DNA from: Pseudomonadales bacterium
Lineage (GTDB): Bacteria > Pseudomonadota > Gammaproteobacteria > Pseudomonadales > Azotimanducaceae
NCBI GenBank assembly: GCA_021295935.1
Contig: JAGWBL010000017.1
Span: forward strand, 1-14,624
Direction: 5' to 3'
Length of the DNA: 14,624 nt
Part shown: positions 7,818-14,624 of the stretch, piece after piece
How the letters are laid out: every line of letters begins with the position of its first letter
How positions within the stretch are numbered: position 1 is the first letter of the stretch
Notes under the pieces: generated by a model
Databases searched by the model: none
What the model saw: only the letters and a program-made list of their open reading frames with translations
What the model was told of the DNA's origin: nothing
Program-made: the position numbers and the translations under genes

Positions 7818-8582
7818 TCAGACTGACTGACTTTCCCGGGGCTTGCGCACGAAGAACACCGTTCCCGCAGCGGGACCGTTCAACGCACAACTGCAATCCT
7901 CCCATCGTTCCAGCACTTCTTGGCTCGCGGTGGGATGGACTTCGAAACCTGCAACACTGAGTTTTCGTGCATAGTCTTTCCCGTACGTCCGCAGGTGTTC
8001 GGGAATCCGAGTGTCCGTTGAGGACCTGCGAGTTCCAGGACTGTCCGGGTGTTCCACGGTTTCCGTAGTCTTGACGGGCACATTGAGTATGGCCCACCCG
8101 CCCGGCTTGAGAACTCGAAAGCACTCCGACAAAGCGCGTCCGTCGTCGACCACGTCCTGGAGGACATGACTGCAGTAGATCGCATCCATCGAGCTCGAGG
8201 GAAGTGGACATGCCAGGATGTCGAAACGGACGGACACGTCTGTGCGCACCAGATCCGCTGTCAGATAGCCTCCCGTCGCCCACTCACGAAGCACGGGTGC
8301 AAGACAAGCCTCGGGAGCGACATGCAGCAAGAACATGTTGTCGACTTCGAGTGAACGGCGATTGCGTTGAAGGAAGAGATATGCCAGTCGATCGCGCTCC
8401 CTAGATCCGCAACCCGGGCACAGAGCATTACGTCGGCGCGACGATCCTCGTCCGGCCGATCGAAATCTCCCAAACGATTGCGAGCAGGCTGGACAGCTAA
8501 ATCGTGTGCCTCGGTAAAGCAACGGTGCCAGTAGTCCGCGCAATCCCCTTAGTCGCGCGTCCAACTTCGGGAAGATCCTCAA
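7818..8582 (-). CDS. SAM-dependent methyltransferase with N-terminal zinc ribbon
   Basis: From the TTG at 8582 the product is 254 residues. It carries two CPxC pairs, C30/C33 and C55/C58, followed by GSRERDRLAYLFL. This arrangement (CPxC, then CPxCGSxERxRL) is one I recall from a class of Rossmann-fold methyltransferases with a zinc-ribbon head. The SAM-binding part is weakly conserved: LLHVAPE stands where the glycine-rich motif I is expected, followed by an acidic residue at D110 in TADLV. The late motif, FRVLKPGGWAILNVP at about 155-169, is typical of methyltransferase type 11. The frame stays open to 8795, but that would overlap the yrbL-like gene, and its translation there is low-complexity and Arg/Ser-rich. 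TTG 8582 is the first start after that gene ends; TTG 8564 is an alternative. The substrate is unknown. It probably shares a transcript with the upstream yrbL-like gene. Confidence 0.75.
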   Translation of the reverse strand: MRIFPKLDARLRGLRGLLAPLLYRGTRFSCPACSQSFGRFRSAGRGSSRRRNALCPGCGSRERDRLAYLFLQRNRRSLEVDNMFLLHVAPEACLAPVLREWATGGYLTADLVRTDVSVRFDILACPLPSSSMDAIYCSHVLQDVVDDGRALSECFRVLKPGGWAILNVPVKTTETVEHPDSPGTRRSSTDTRIPEHLRTYGKDYARKLSVAGFEVHPTASQEVLERWEDCSCALNGPAAGTVFFVRKPRESQSV

Positions 8583-8676
8583 TGGACTGGCTGCCCGAGC
8601 TGTCCGGTGTGAGACCTGGCCGCAAGCGAAGAGCGGTTGCGGACACAGGAGCTCCTCGATGCTGGGGCCGTTGGGT

Positions 8677-9288
8677 TCACCTGAGGCCGGTCCATGCCTC
8701 GAACTTCGCGATCTTGCGCCCCACCTTCTTGCGGGCAGCGAACCGATTCCAGTGCGAGAGCGGCACGAACTCGCTGCTGCCCAGACCATCCACAATCATC
8801 AATCTCGACACGCCTTCCGATTGTCTGACCACAATGATGTTGTGGGGCAGCAGGTCCCTCGTAAGCAGCAGAGAGTCGCGAAGCCACCGCTTGAACTGAT
8901 CGACCGCGGACGTGAGTTCTGATGTCACTGGCAACAGCAAGGCCTCTTCCAGCGTTGCCGGGAACTTTCCGTCGAAGTCCCGGATCAGTTGCGTCACGAT
9001 GCCGATACCCATGTCGGTGTCCACGGTTCCGAAGTACTTGGGCACGTGCCTGAACACAAAATCCTCACGGTGCGAAATCAGACGTTCGTAGGCACGTCTC
9101 TCCTTGACTTGGTCGTCAAACGACGCCAGGGGCTTCAACCTGCGCCACCCCTTCGCAGCGCGCTTGCGCTGTACAGCTGTCCTGTCGGGCCTGAGCACCT
9201 TGATGCACTTCGAAGGATCGTCAGGGTGGACATAGCAACGGCGCGTCCCACCTATGGTGAAGGGAGCGTGGTGCGCTAGAACCAGCAA
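8677..9288 (-). CDS. yrbL: YrbL-like kinase-fold protein
   Basis: From the TTG at 9288 the product is 203 residues, close to the roughly 210 residues of enterobacterial YrbL, which is known there as a PhoP-regulated protein of unknown biochemical role. The N-terminus, PFTIGGTRRCYVHPDDPSKC, lines up without gaps with the YrbL start as I recall it (PLGTGRHRKCYAHPEDAQRC), and this fixes the TTG start. The longer open frame would run into the divergent flavoprotein gene. Kinase-like features include K30 in CIKVL, a catalytic-loop-like RDLLPHNIIVV with D145 and N150, and D167-G168 in MIVDGLGSSEF. The HVPKYFGTVDTDMGIGIV segment is also typical of the family. No ribosome-binding site is obvious. It lies 94 bases upstream of the methyltransferase on the same strand. 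Regulation by PhoP here is not shown. Confidence 0.82.
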   Translation of the reverse strand: MLVLAHHAPFTIGGTRRCYVHPDDPSKCIKVLRPDRTAVQRKRAAKGWRRLKPLASFDDQVKERRAYERLISHREDFVFRHVPKYFGTVDTDMGIGIVTQLIRDFDGKFPATLEEALLLPVTSELTSAVDQFKRWLRDSLLLTRDLLPHNIIVVRQSEGVSRLMIVDGLGSSEFVPLSHWNRFAARKKVGRKIAKFEAWTGLR

Positions 9289-9356
9289 CCGAGCGCACCG
9301 ACTGTTCGTGCTGGTCGACGGAAGTCGAGGCTGTGCCACGGCCTCGGTCGCGGTGG

Positions 9357-9386
9357 TTCGGGTGGCCGCGATTCGAGACTTATACT
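9357..9386 (+). promoter_or_regulatory. Candidate promoter of the flavoprotein gene
   Basis: TATACT at 9381-9386 matches the sigma-70 -10 box at five of six positions. TTCGGG at 9357-9362 is a weak -35 at 18-base spacing. Transcription would begin about 20 bases before the ATG at 9415. The -35 match is poor, so the call rests on the -10 box and its location. Confidence 0.35.
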
Positions 9387-9414
9387 CCGACGGGCCGGTC
9401 CACCTGGTCTGCAA

Positions 9415-10812
9415 ATGGAAGCCTTCCACTCTGAACTTCGCGCCATCGCCGGCGAAACGGGGGTTCTGACAGGCGAACAGGTCCGAGAACGACTGAGCGG
9501 CATCTGGCGCAAGGATCCGATCCAAGCACACGCCATTGTTCGCCCCCGAACCAACGGCGAAGTGAGTCGTGTCTTGGAGTTGTGCAACCTACGACGCCAA
9601 TCTGTGGTGGCACACGGAGGACTCACTGGCGTGGTGGCCAGCGCCGTCACAGGGCCAGATGATCTCGTGCTGTCGTTGGAGCGGATGAACCGGATCGAAT
9701 CCGTCGACACGACCAACCGAACGATGACGGTTCAGGCCGGCACGATCTTGCAGCGCGTTCAAGAGCGCGCCGACGCCGAAGGCATGCTCTTTCCCCTTGA
9801 CTTGGGCGCAAGGGGCTCCTGCACGGTCGGAGGCAACATCTCGACCAATGCGGGAGGAAATCGGGTGATTCGGTACGGAATGACCCGCGAATCCGTCCTC
9901 GGACTGGAGGCGGTTCTCGCCGACGGAACCGTCGTTTCTTCCATGAATTCCATGATCAAGAACAACACCGGCTACGACCTGAAGCAGCTGTTCATCGGCA
10001 GCGAAGGCAGTCTCGGAGTGGTGACTCGTGCAGTGCTTCGTCTTCGCGAGAAACCGCGAAGCCGGGAGACGGTTCTGATTGCCACGCGTAGTTTCGACCA
10101 ACTTCCAGCTCTTCTCAAACTCCTGGACTCCCGGCTCAACGGGACATTGTCGGCCTTCGAAGTCATGTGGGCCGACTTCTATGCACTTGTCACTTCTTTT
10201 CCCGCCCACCAGTCACCACCTCTGAAGCACGGCTACTCCCATTACGTGCTGGCCGAAGCGTTGGGCGGCGATCCAGCAACGGACAAGGAACGCATGCTCG
10301 CCGCACTGCAGGAAGCTGCCGAGGAAGAGCTCGTCGCCGATGCCGTGCTCGCCCAGAACGAATCTCAGCGAACGTCGATGTGGGCCGTCCGGGATGACGT
10401 AGACCAGATCTATCAGTACGACCCAATGTACACCTTCGATGTCAGCCTTCGGATCGGCGCGATGAAGGACTACGTTGACTCTGTCGAACAAGAACTGCTG
10501 GCAGAGTTCGGGGCTGATCGCTATCGAAAGTTCACGTTTGGACACATGGGCGACGGCAACCTCCACTTCGCGATTCACGCCGGCAGCGACGACGCGGTGC
10601 ACCCACTGATCGAGCGATGCGTCTACGAGCCGCTTCGAGCAATCGGGGGATCGGTGTCTGCCGAGCACGGGATCGGGCTGGAGAAGAAACCGTACCTGTC
10701 CATTTCCAGGTCCGACGTCGAAATCGAGGTCATGCGCCGCTTGAAGTCGGCTCTGGATCCGAACGGCATTCTCAACAACGGCAAGATCTTCGATTTTCCG
10801 CAAGCAGCGTGA
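9415..10812 (+). CDS. FAD-dependent 2-hydroxyacid dehydrogenase (GlcD / D-lactate / D-2-hydroxyglutarate type)
   Basis: This 465-residue flavoprotein of the vanillyl-alcohol oxidase family is predicted to oxidise a D-2-hydroxyacid to the 2-oxoacid. The FAD-binding half shows VAHGGLTGV (65-73), GSCTVGGNISTNAGG (134-148) and NNTGYDLKQLFIGSEGSLG (183-201). The C-terminal half has FGHMGDGNLHF (375-385), with H377 and H384, and SAEHGIGLEKK (415-425) with E417, which together form the metal/substrate site of this family. It closes with the usual DPNGILNNGKIF. Length and motif order are normal and nothing is missing. Glycolate, D-lactate and D-2-hydroxyglutarate enzymes share these motifs, so the substrate cannot be fixed. 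No GlcE/GlcF or iron-sulfur subunit gene adjoins it, which favours a single-subunit enzyme. It is divergent from yrbL, 126 bases apart. Confidence 0.9.
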   Translation: MEAFHSELRAIAGETGVLTGEQVRERLSGIWRKDPIQAHAIVRPRTNGEVSRVLELCNLRRQSVVAHGGLTGVVASAVTGPDDLVLSLERMNRIESVDTTNRTMTVQAGTILQRVQERADAEGMLFPLDLGARGSCTVGGNISTNAGGNRVIRYGMTRESVLGLEAVLADGTVVSSMNSMIKNNTGYDLKQLFIGSEGSLGVVTRAVLRLREKPRSRETVLIATRSFDQLPALLKLLDSRLNGTLSAFEVMWADFYALVTSFPAHQSPPLKHGYSHYVLAEALGGDPATDKERMLAALQEAAEEELVADAVLAQNESQRTSMWAVRDDVDQIYQYDPMYTFDVSLRIGAMKDYVDSVEQELLAEFGADRYRKFTFGHMGDGNLHFAIHAGSDDAVHPLIERCVYEPLRAIGGSVSAEHGIGLEKKPYLSISRSDVEIEVMRRLKSALDPNGILNNGKIFDFPQAA

Positions 10813-10892
10813 GTGCCTGTGGCCCGGATTTCCCGGAGCGGACTTGTTCCCTTTGCGTTCCATGGTCTTACGTCAGAGTGGACGGACGCAGC

Positions 10893-10922
10893 GTCGTCGC
10901 GCGCTCGAGACCATGCGACGAC
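10893..10922. repeat. Inverted repeat downstream of the flavoprotein gene
   Basis: GTCGTCGC (10893-10900) and GCGACGAC (10915-10922) are perfect eight-base inverted arms around a 14-base loop, about 80 bases after the stop codon. It could stabilise the 3' end of the mRNA or help terminate transcription. No T-run follows. Confidence 0.35.
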
Positions 10923-11099
10923 AACTTGCTTGTTGCGAAGGCCGTTACATCCGGACAGCGTTTCGAGTCACAAATTGAAATGCGTTCAACCAGACCCGCC
11001 CGACCAGTCGACACTCAGTTCAAGTTGCTCCGCGGCACCTGCCTGGCTACCAATTCCGACGAGGTCCAATGAGCAGGGGCGGAGTCTGAGTGTTGCAGT

Positions 11100-11224
11100 C
11101 GGCACCCCATCACCCTTGGCGCGATGTAACGCATCATCGGCCGCCGCTCCCTTGGACATCAAGTACTCAGAGTGACACGAACACCCGAGCTGGCGGTCCA
11201 TGCCGCGCGGTTCGAGGGCAATCG
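11100..11224 (-). pseudogene. Possible remnant of a GGDEF (diguanylate cyclase) C-terminus
   Basis: In one minus-strand frame, SGVRVTLS (VTLS at 11165-11176) resembles the VTVSIGVA strand of GGDEF domains. About 8 codons later, in a shifted frame, AAADDALHRAKGDG (about 11106-11147) resembles the closing AADxALYRAKxxGRN helix. The normal gap is about 20 residues, so a deletion and a frame change would be needed. No GGDEF motif is visible upstream. The match may be chance. Confidence 0.22.
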
Positions 11225-11254
11225 TTCGTGACAACCGAAAGTGTCCGACTCTTG

Positions 11255-12091
11255 TCAGTCCACCGTGCACAGACCTTGATCGAGTACCGTTTCTCCATGC
11301 TGGTTCGATGTCTGGAAGCACGCCTCGCGACCGTTCTTCCAAATGCTCACAGTCAGCAAGTCCCCCGGAAACACTGGCTTCGTGAAGCGACCGGACATGG
11401 TTCGGAAACACGACGGATCGTTGCCGCAAAGGCAGCTCAGCAGCGCCCTTCCGGCAAATCCGTAAGTGCAGAGTCCATGCAGGATGGGTCGGTCGAATCC
11501 GGCCCTTCCAGCGAACCATGGATCGGAGTGCAGCGGGTTGCGGTCTCCCGACAACCGGTACCAGAGGGCTTGGTTCTCGCTGATCTGGTAGTCCACCCTG
11601 TGATCCGGCTCCCGATCCGGCATCCGAAGTTTCTGTGACGGGCCGCGTTCACCGCCCCAGCCTCCTTCACCTCGCACGAAAAGGGTCCAACGGCCTCGGA
11701 CCAGCAGGTCGCCGGTCGCTTGATCTCGTGACTCGGTCTCGGCTTCGACCACCGCGGAGTGACGCTTGTCCCAAAGCGCCGAGATCCTGCCAATTGTCTC
11801 CACCTCTCCGGAAGGAGGGATCTCACCCAGCAACTCTATGGCCTGCGCTCCGTGAAACAATCGCGTCGGGTCAAAGGTCCCGATCTCCCGCAGCGGGATC
11901 CCACCACCGCCGATGATCACCGCGAAAGTCGGCAAGACACGTTGCTTGACCTTGTTGCTGTTCTCCGTCGTGAACGCAAGGTCATCCACACCGGCACCGA
12001 CACCCAAGGCATACAGCATGGCGTCGGTGGAACTCCAGGAACGCCTGATCGGAACTCCCTGCACGCCAACGGAATCTGGATTTAGCGGCAT
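11255..12091 (-). CDS. MaoC-type double-hotdog acyl-CoA hydratase
   Basis: From the ATG at 12091 the product is 278 residues, the size of two fused hotdog folds. The C-terminal half carries YRLSGDRNPLHSDPWFA, an exact fit to the hydratase-2 motif of (R)-specific enoyl-CoA hydratases, with D183, N185 and H188. It is followed by GFDRPILHGLCTYGFAGRAL, the usual second conserved block, and by FPGDLLTV near the end. The N-terminal half lacks the motif and is probably a structural hotdog repeat. The expected reaction is hydration of trans-2-enoyl-CoA, or dehydration of the 3-hydroxyacyl-CoA, in fatty-acid or related acyl-CoA metabolism. The frame can be extended to a GTG at 12196, but the extra 35 residues do not look like the family. 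No clear ribosome-binding site is seen at either start. The gene is divergent from the PuuD-like gene and stands alone on its strand. Confidence 0.88.
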   Translation of the reverse strand: MPLNPDSVGVQGVPIRRSWSSTDAMLYALGVGAGVDDLAFTTENSNKVKQRVLPTFAVIIGGGGIPLREIGTFDPTRLFHGAQAIELLGEIPPSGEVETIGRISALWDKRHSAVVEAETESRDQATGDLLVRGRWTLFVRGEGGWGGERGPSQKLRMPDREPDHRVDYQISENQALWYRLSGDRNPLHSDPWFAGRAGFDRPILHGLCTYGFAGRALLSCLCGNDPSCFRTMSGRFTKPVFPGDLLTVSIWKNGREACFQTSNQHGETVLDQGLCTVD

Positions 12092-12322
12092 CGAAAGCGT
12101 GAATTGCGGAGAACGAGAATGGTAATCGTTCGCACAGCACAACGGGTTCGTTGGCTCGAAAGGTACGACGCACCGAGTGTTTCGCCACGGCGACACCTGT
12201 CACGCGTGGTGCTCGACGGATCCATTGCCCGTTCCGTCCGACACCCTCAGATTCTCGCATGTCGTGTCGTTTGTCGACTTCAAGCTATGCACAATTGAAT
12301 CGTCGCGAGACTCCATTGAACA

Positions 12323-12340
12323 TTGACTTTCGATCGTCAA
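12323..12340. repeat. Short inverted repeat upstream of the PuuD-like gene
   Basis: TTGAC and GTCAA are five-base inverted arms around eight bases, 33 bases before the gene start. It could be an operator, but repeats of this length are expected by chance fairly often. Confidence 0.25.
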
Positions 12341-12363
12341 GGTCACTCGCGGCACGCATTCAC

Positions 12364-12369
12364 AGGAGG
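12364..12369 (+). promoter_or_regulatory. Strong ribosome-binding site that questions the start codon
   Basis: AGGAGG is a consensus Shine-Dalgarno sequence. It is only three bases from the ATG at 12373 but six bases from the next codon, GTG at 12376. Spacing alone favours the GTG; the difference is one residue. Confidence 0.7.
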
Positions 12370-12372
12370 TAC

Positions 12373-13038
12373 ATGGTGGACGTCGAATTTCTCATCCAGT
12401 TTCTTGCACGATGGGGGCACATCGCCTTCGGCATCGCCTGGATCGGACTGCTGTACTATTTCAACTTCGTTCAGGGCGGCTACATGGCGGCTGCCTCCGC
12501 AGAAGCGAAGGTCGATGCCTTCACCAAGTTGGTGCCCAGCGCCCTTTGGTGGTTCCGGTGGGCGGCGCTTCTGACGTTCCTGACGGGACTGCTCCTGCTC
12601 TGGTTCGTGATGGTCACCGGACAGCTGAGTTCGGACATTCTCGTCGGCGTAGTGATGGCGACGCTCATGCTCATCAACGTCTGGTTCATCATCTGGCCGA
12701 ATCAGCGCATCGTGATCGCCTCCAACGAGGCGGTAGCAGCCGGAGGCGAGCCCGATCCCAACCAGGGCGCCGCCGCGGGCAAGGCATTGCTCGCCTCCCG
12801 CAGCAACACTCTCCTCTCGCTGCCCATGCTGTTCTTCATGACCTCGAGCGCACACTACAAATTGGGAGGTGCGTGGAACGAGGGCACAACGGAGTTGATC
12901 GTCGCACTGCTGATCGTTCTCGCAATCGAGCTGAACGCCATCTTCGGCAAGATGGGTCCCATCACCACCGTGCGAGGCGTGATCACGTCAAGCTTGGCGC
13001 TGACCGCCATCATGTGGTTGCTCATGGTCTGGCTCTGA
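12373..13038 (+). CDS. Six-helix membrane protein like the PuuD (urate hydroxylase) membrane domain
   Basis: Membrane protein of 221 residues with hydrophobic segments at about 7-32, 57-81, 86-108, 146-160, 173-192 and 202-220. RWGHIAFGIAWIG (13-25), NVWFIIWPNQR (102-112), RSN (143-145) and LPMLFFMTSSAHY (150-162) match, as I recall it, the pattern of the membrane part of PuuD-type urate hydroxylase (LxWLHVxxGIAWIG, NVxFxIxPNQR, LPVxFxMxSxH). H16 and H161 could be ligands for a redox cofactor, which is inference. Classical PuuD is longer and ends in a cytochrome c domain with CxxCH; none is present here or in an adjacent gene, so urate oxidation should not be assumed. It is probably a stand-alone member of the family of unknown role. 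The open frame extends upstream to 12151, but that part is Arg/Ser-rich and the AGGAGG just before 12373 fixes the start region. Confidence 0.78.
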   Translation: MVDVEFLIQFLARWGHIAFGIAWIGLLYYFNFVQGGYMAAASAEAKVDAFTKLVPSALWWFRWAALLTFLTGLLLLWFVMVTGQLSSDILVGVVMATLMLINVWFIIWPNQRIVIASNEAVAAGGEPDPNQGAAAGKALLASRSNTLLSLPMLFFMTSSAHYKLGGAWNEGTTELIVALLIVLAIELNAIFGKMGPITTVRGVITSSLALTAIMWLLMVWL

Positions 13039-13110
13039 CGGCCAACTGCTGATCCGTTTCGGCGTCCATCCGCGTTCGCGCGCCACCAAACCTCGAGTGT
13101 GGGTGCGCTC

Positions 13111-13138
13111 TTGAATCGCGGCTTCATTTCCCTAATCT
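13111..13138 (+). promoter_or_regulatory. Weak candidate promoter of the coiled-coil gene
   Basis: TTGAAT (13111-13116) and TAATCT (13133-13138) stand 16 bases apart, about 37 bases before the TTG start. The -35 box matches at four of six positions or better but the -10 box is poor. Read-through from the upstream gene, which ends 136 bases earlier, is an alternative. Confidence 0.25.
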
Positions 13139-13174
13139 ACTCGAATTGACGAGAGCGTTTGAACTGGAGCCACA

Positions 13175-13879
13175 TTGACACAGCCACCGCACTCGGGGCC
13201 TCCCCTATCTGCAACTGAGTCGCAACGTGCGTACACGCGCCCACCGCGGCGCGCAAGCCTCGGAGCGCGAACCGGTTTGCTCCTGACCCTCGTGGTCCTG
13301 ATGGCAGGTCTTGGAATCAGCGCATGGTTCATGGTGGACCAATCCCGCAAAATCGACAACCTGGAACTGGTACTCACCAGCGCTGTTTCGACGATCGACT
13401 CCTTGCAACAGCGCGTGCGCGCCACGGACGAGAACATCTCGGCGGCTGGTTCGGATGTCTCCCATGCGCTGGATTTCTGGGAATCCGAGGTGCGCAAGCT
13501 CTGGGACATTTCCAACAAGCGCAACAAGAACTGGATCGAACAGAATCAGGGTGCAGTCAAGATTCTTCGAAACGATGTGGCTGCGGTTCGAGAAGCCATC
13601 AAGAAGGAGACCGCGACGCTTGAGAAGCTGATCAAGCAGGTGGCAGAGCATTCACGGCTTCTGGACGATCTGAACGGCAGCATCGACCAGATGATCCGCA
13701 AGCAAAGGGACATGCAAGATCAGCTGAACACGCTGAACCGCGAACTTGCAAGCTTCAAGGGCTCGGTGGAAGACCGCATCGGAAACAACGAGGAAGCCAT
13801 CGCTTCCATGGACCAGTTTCGATTGTTCGTCAGCGGTCGCTTGGAGGACATCACGCAGAAGATCGGAGCCGGCCCGTAG
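13175..13879 (+). CDS. Single-pass membrane protein with long coiled coil
   Basis: Protein of 234 residues starting at TTG, with GGAG at 13166-13169 five bases upstream supporting that start. Residues 1-32 are polar, Pro- and Arg-rich and probably cytoplasmic. Residues 33-54 form one transmembrane helix. Residues from about 56 to 215 are charged and helical with leucine/isoleucine heptads, for example TIDSLQQRVRATDENI, LEKLIKQVAEHSRLLDDL and MQDQLNTLNRELASF, indicating a long coiled coil, most likely periplasmic. It has no recognised catalytic domain. It might act as a structural or scaffold protein, or in a complex at the envelope, but the family was not recognised. It converges with the monooxygenase pseudogene, whose remnant ends 26 bases downstream. 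Confidence 0.8.
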   Translation: MTQPPHSGPPLSATESQRAYTRPPRRASLGARTGLLLTLVVLMAGLGISAWFMVDQSRKIDNLELVLTSAVSTIDSLQQRVRATDENISAAGSDVSHALDFWESEVRKLWDISNKRNKNWIEQNQGAVKILRNDVAAVREAIKKETATLEKLIKQVAEHSRLLDDLNGSIDQMIRKQRDMQDQLNTLNRELASFKGSVEDRIGNNEEAIASMDQFRLFVSGRLEDITQKIGAGP

Positions 13880-13905
13880 CCAGCCCCACCGACGATTCAG
13901 TCGAG

Positions 13906-14624
13906 TCAATCCGCGTCGGGAATTGGCACATCCTGCACCGCCTCGCGGAGCGTCTCGAGTTGTTGATGGGGCGCAAGGCTTGCGCCAAAGGTTCGAAGGA
14001 AGTGGGAGTTTCCGAAGGGCTGCCATTGCGGGACCGCATCCGGCCCATGCGACGATACCCTTCCCGCAGTGCGCACTCTCGCCTCCTTGCCCATGGCCGC
14101 CGGATCCCTTCCGTGCTGGTTCATCAGGCTTTCAAACTCGGGCCGCCGGTGCGGAAACCTCTACGTACCACCTAGCACGAACCAACCATCAGCGAGAGTT
14201 GCAGTTCGGGTGAGGACCTTGGTGCCTGGAACTGCAGCTCCACCTATCCAGATCGACAGGTCGCTCCTGGTTGGCCTCCGCGAGAAGCGACTCTCGGGTA
14301 CTTGATGGAACCGTACAGACAAAGAGACATCCCCACCTCTCAGGGCAGCCTGAGCAACTGCAATTGTCCGGCGCAACGATCGCCCTGGTTTCGAACCGGT
14401 GCCCAAGTGCGGTGTAGTCGTCAGGGTCAGGCCCTACTCAGACCCCGACGCACCCGTCCACCTGAGAGAACATCCAGCTCGGCCGCCTGTTCCGCAAACA
14501 GAATGGTCTCACGCGCCGGCAGGATGATGGCCCATGGTGCAAGCTCGATTCGACGGGTGACAGCGGCAATGTAGCCAAGCAACATCATGGGCTCTTGGAT
14601 GCCCGGCCCCTCTCGACGAAGCGA
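13906..14624 (-). pseudogene. Broken luciferase-like (LLM class) flavin monooxygenase, 5' end beyond the window
   Basis: Consecutive family motifs of the F420/FMN-dependent luciferase-like monooxygenases appear in order on the minus strand but in different frames. From 14624 to about 14430: EPMMLLGYIAAVTRR and AEQAAELDVLSGGRV, ending in TGA (14427-14429). From 14437 to 14384, in another frame: VGPDPDDYTALGHRFETR. From 14384 to 14343, in a third frame: GDRCAGQLQLLR, ending in TGA (14340-14342). From about 14340: RFHQVPES, then LSIWIGG and LADGW, ending in TAG (14161-14163). The same frame continues with EFESLMNQHGRDPAAMG and NSHFLRTFGASLAPHQQLETL down to the stop at 13906. Three frame changes and one in-frame stop within 720 bases mean no functional full-length enzyme can be made. 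The gene probably once oxidised a small organic substrate with a reduced flavin. The N-terminal part lies outside the window. Confidence 0.85.

Larger units (their letters stand above)
10813..11254. other. Gene-poor stretch of about 440 bases
   Basis: This stretch lies between the stop of the flavoprotein gene and the stop of the convergent hydratase gene. Both strands contain moderate-length open frames, but their translations are Ser/Pro/Arg-rich with no recognisable family and no convincing ribosome-binding site. The stretch holds an eight-base hairpin (10893-10922) and a weak GGDEF-like remnant on the minus strand (about 11100-11224). Confidence 0.5.

Noticed and set aside
9276..9716. Minus-strand open frames running into the flavoprotein gene, including the upstream extension of the yrbL-like frame
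   Set aside because: The YrbL family start aligns at TTG 9288, and the extension is antisense to conserved flavoprotein coding sequence.
10986..11519. Minus-strand open frame of 177 codons across the end of the hydratase gene
   Set aside because: More than half overlaps the hydratase gene in another frame. The only family-like stretch is the short GGDEF-like remnant, reported separately.
14302..14574. Plus-strand open frame of 90 codons at the right edge
   Set aside because: It is antisense to the recognisable monooxygenase pseudogene motifs and has no family features of its own.
1..14624. CRISPR array, tRNA, rRNA, insertion sequence or prophage
   Set aside because: No regularly spaced direct repeats, cloverleaf-like sequence, transposase or integrase motifs or terminal inverted repeats were noticed by eye; a tRNA/rRNA covariance scan was not possible.

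Overview
The window is a GC-rich stretch of bacterial chromosome with nine intact protein genes, one clear pseudogene and several short intergenic regions. No rRNA, tRNA, CRISPR array, transposase or integrase was seen. A YrbL-type protein, a MaoC hydratase with a hydratase-2 motif, a GlcD-type flavoprotein and a full-length RND permease point to a proteobacterium, perhaps a beta- or gammaproteobacterium. That placement is an inference from gene families, not from a marker gene. Several genes appear to start at TTG.

Left part (1-6466). A plus-strand exported protein resembling the zinc phospholipase C / S1-P1 nuclease fold runs tail-to-tail into a minus-strand two-gene operon. The first operon gene is a very large transporter, up to 1614 codons. 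It carries a complete RND permease followed by an ABC-transporter ATPase in the same reading frame. The start of the ATPase domain seems to be separated from its Walker A motif by a membrane-spanning insert. The second gene is an ABC-2 type membrane permease whose ATG overlaps the stop of the first gene as ATGA. Together they look like a composite RND-ABC exporter. No periplasmic adaptor or outer-membrane channel gene lies in the window. This is the most unusual element seen.

Middle part (6467-10812). A divergent intergenic region with palindromes separates the transporter from a plus-strand secreted protein of unknown function. Next come two minus-strand genes, a zinc-ribbon SAM methyltransferase and, upstream of it, a YrbL-like kinase-fold protein. 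Divergent from yrbL is a plus-strand FAD-dependent 2-hydroxyacid dehydrogenase of the GlcD / D-lactate / D-2-hydroxyglutarate dehydrogenase type.

Right part (10813-14624). A gene-poor stretch of about 440 bases contains a hairpin and a doubtful GGDEF-like remnant. It is followed by a minus-strand MaoC-type double-hotdog hydratase. Divergent from that is a plus-strand six-helix membrane protein resembling the membrane domain of urate hydroxylase PuuD without its cytochrome c domain, and then a single-pass coiled-coil protein. The right edge holds a minus-strand luciferase-like flavin monooxygenase broken by three frame changes and an in-frame TAG. The flavoprotein, the hydratase and the former monooxygenase suggest a history of acyl-CoA and organic-acid catabolism here, but they are not arranged as one operon.
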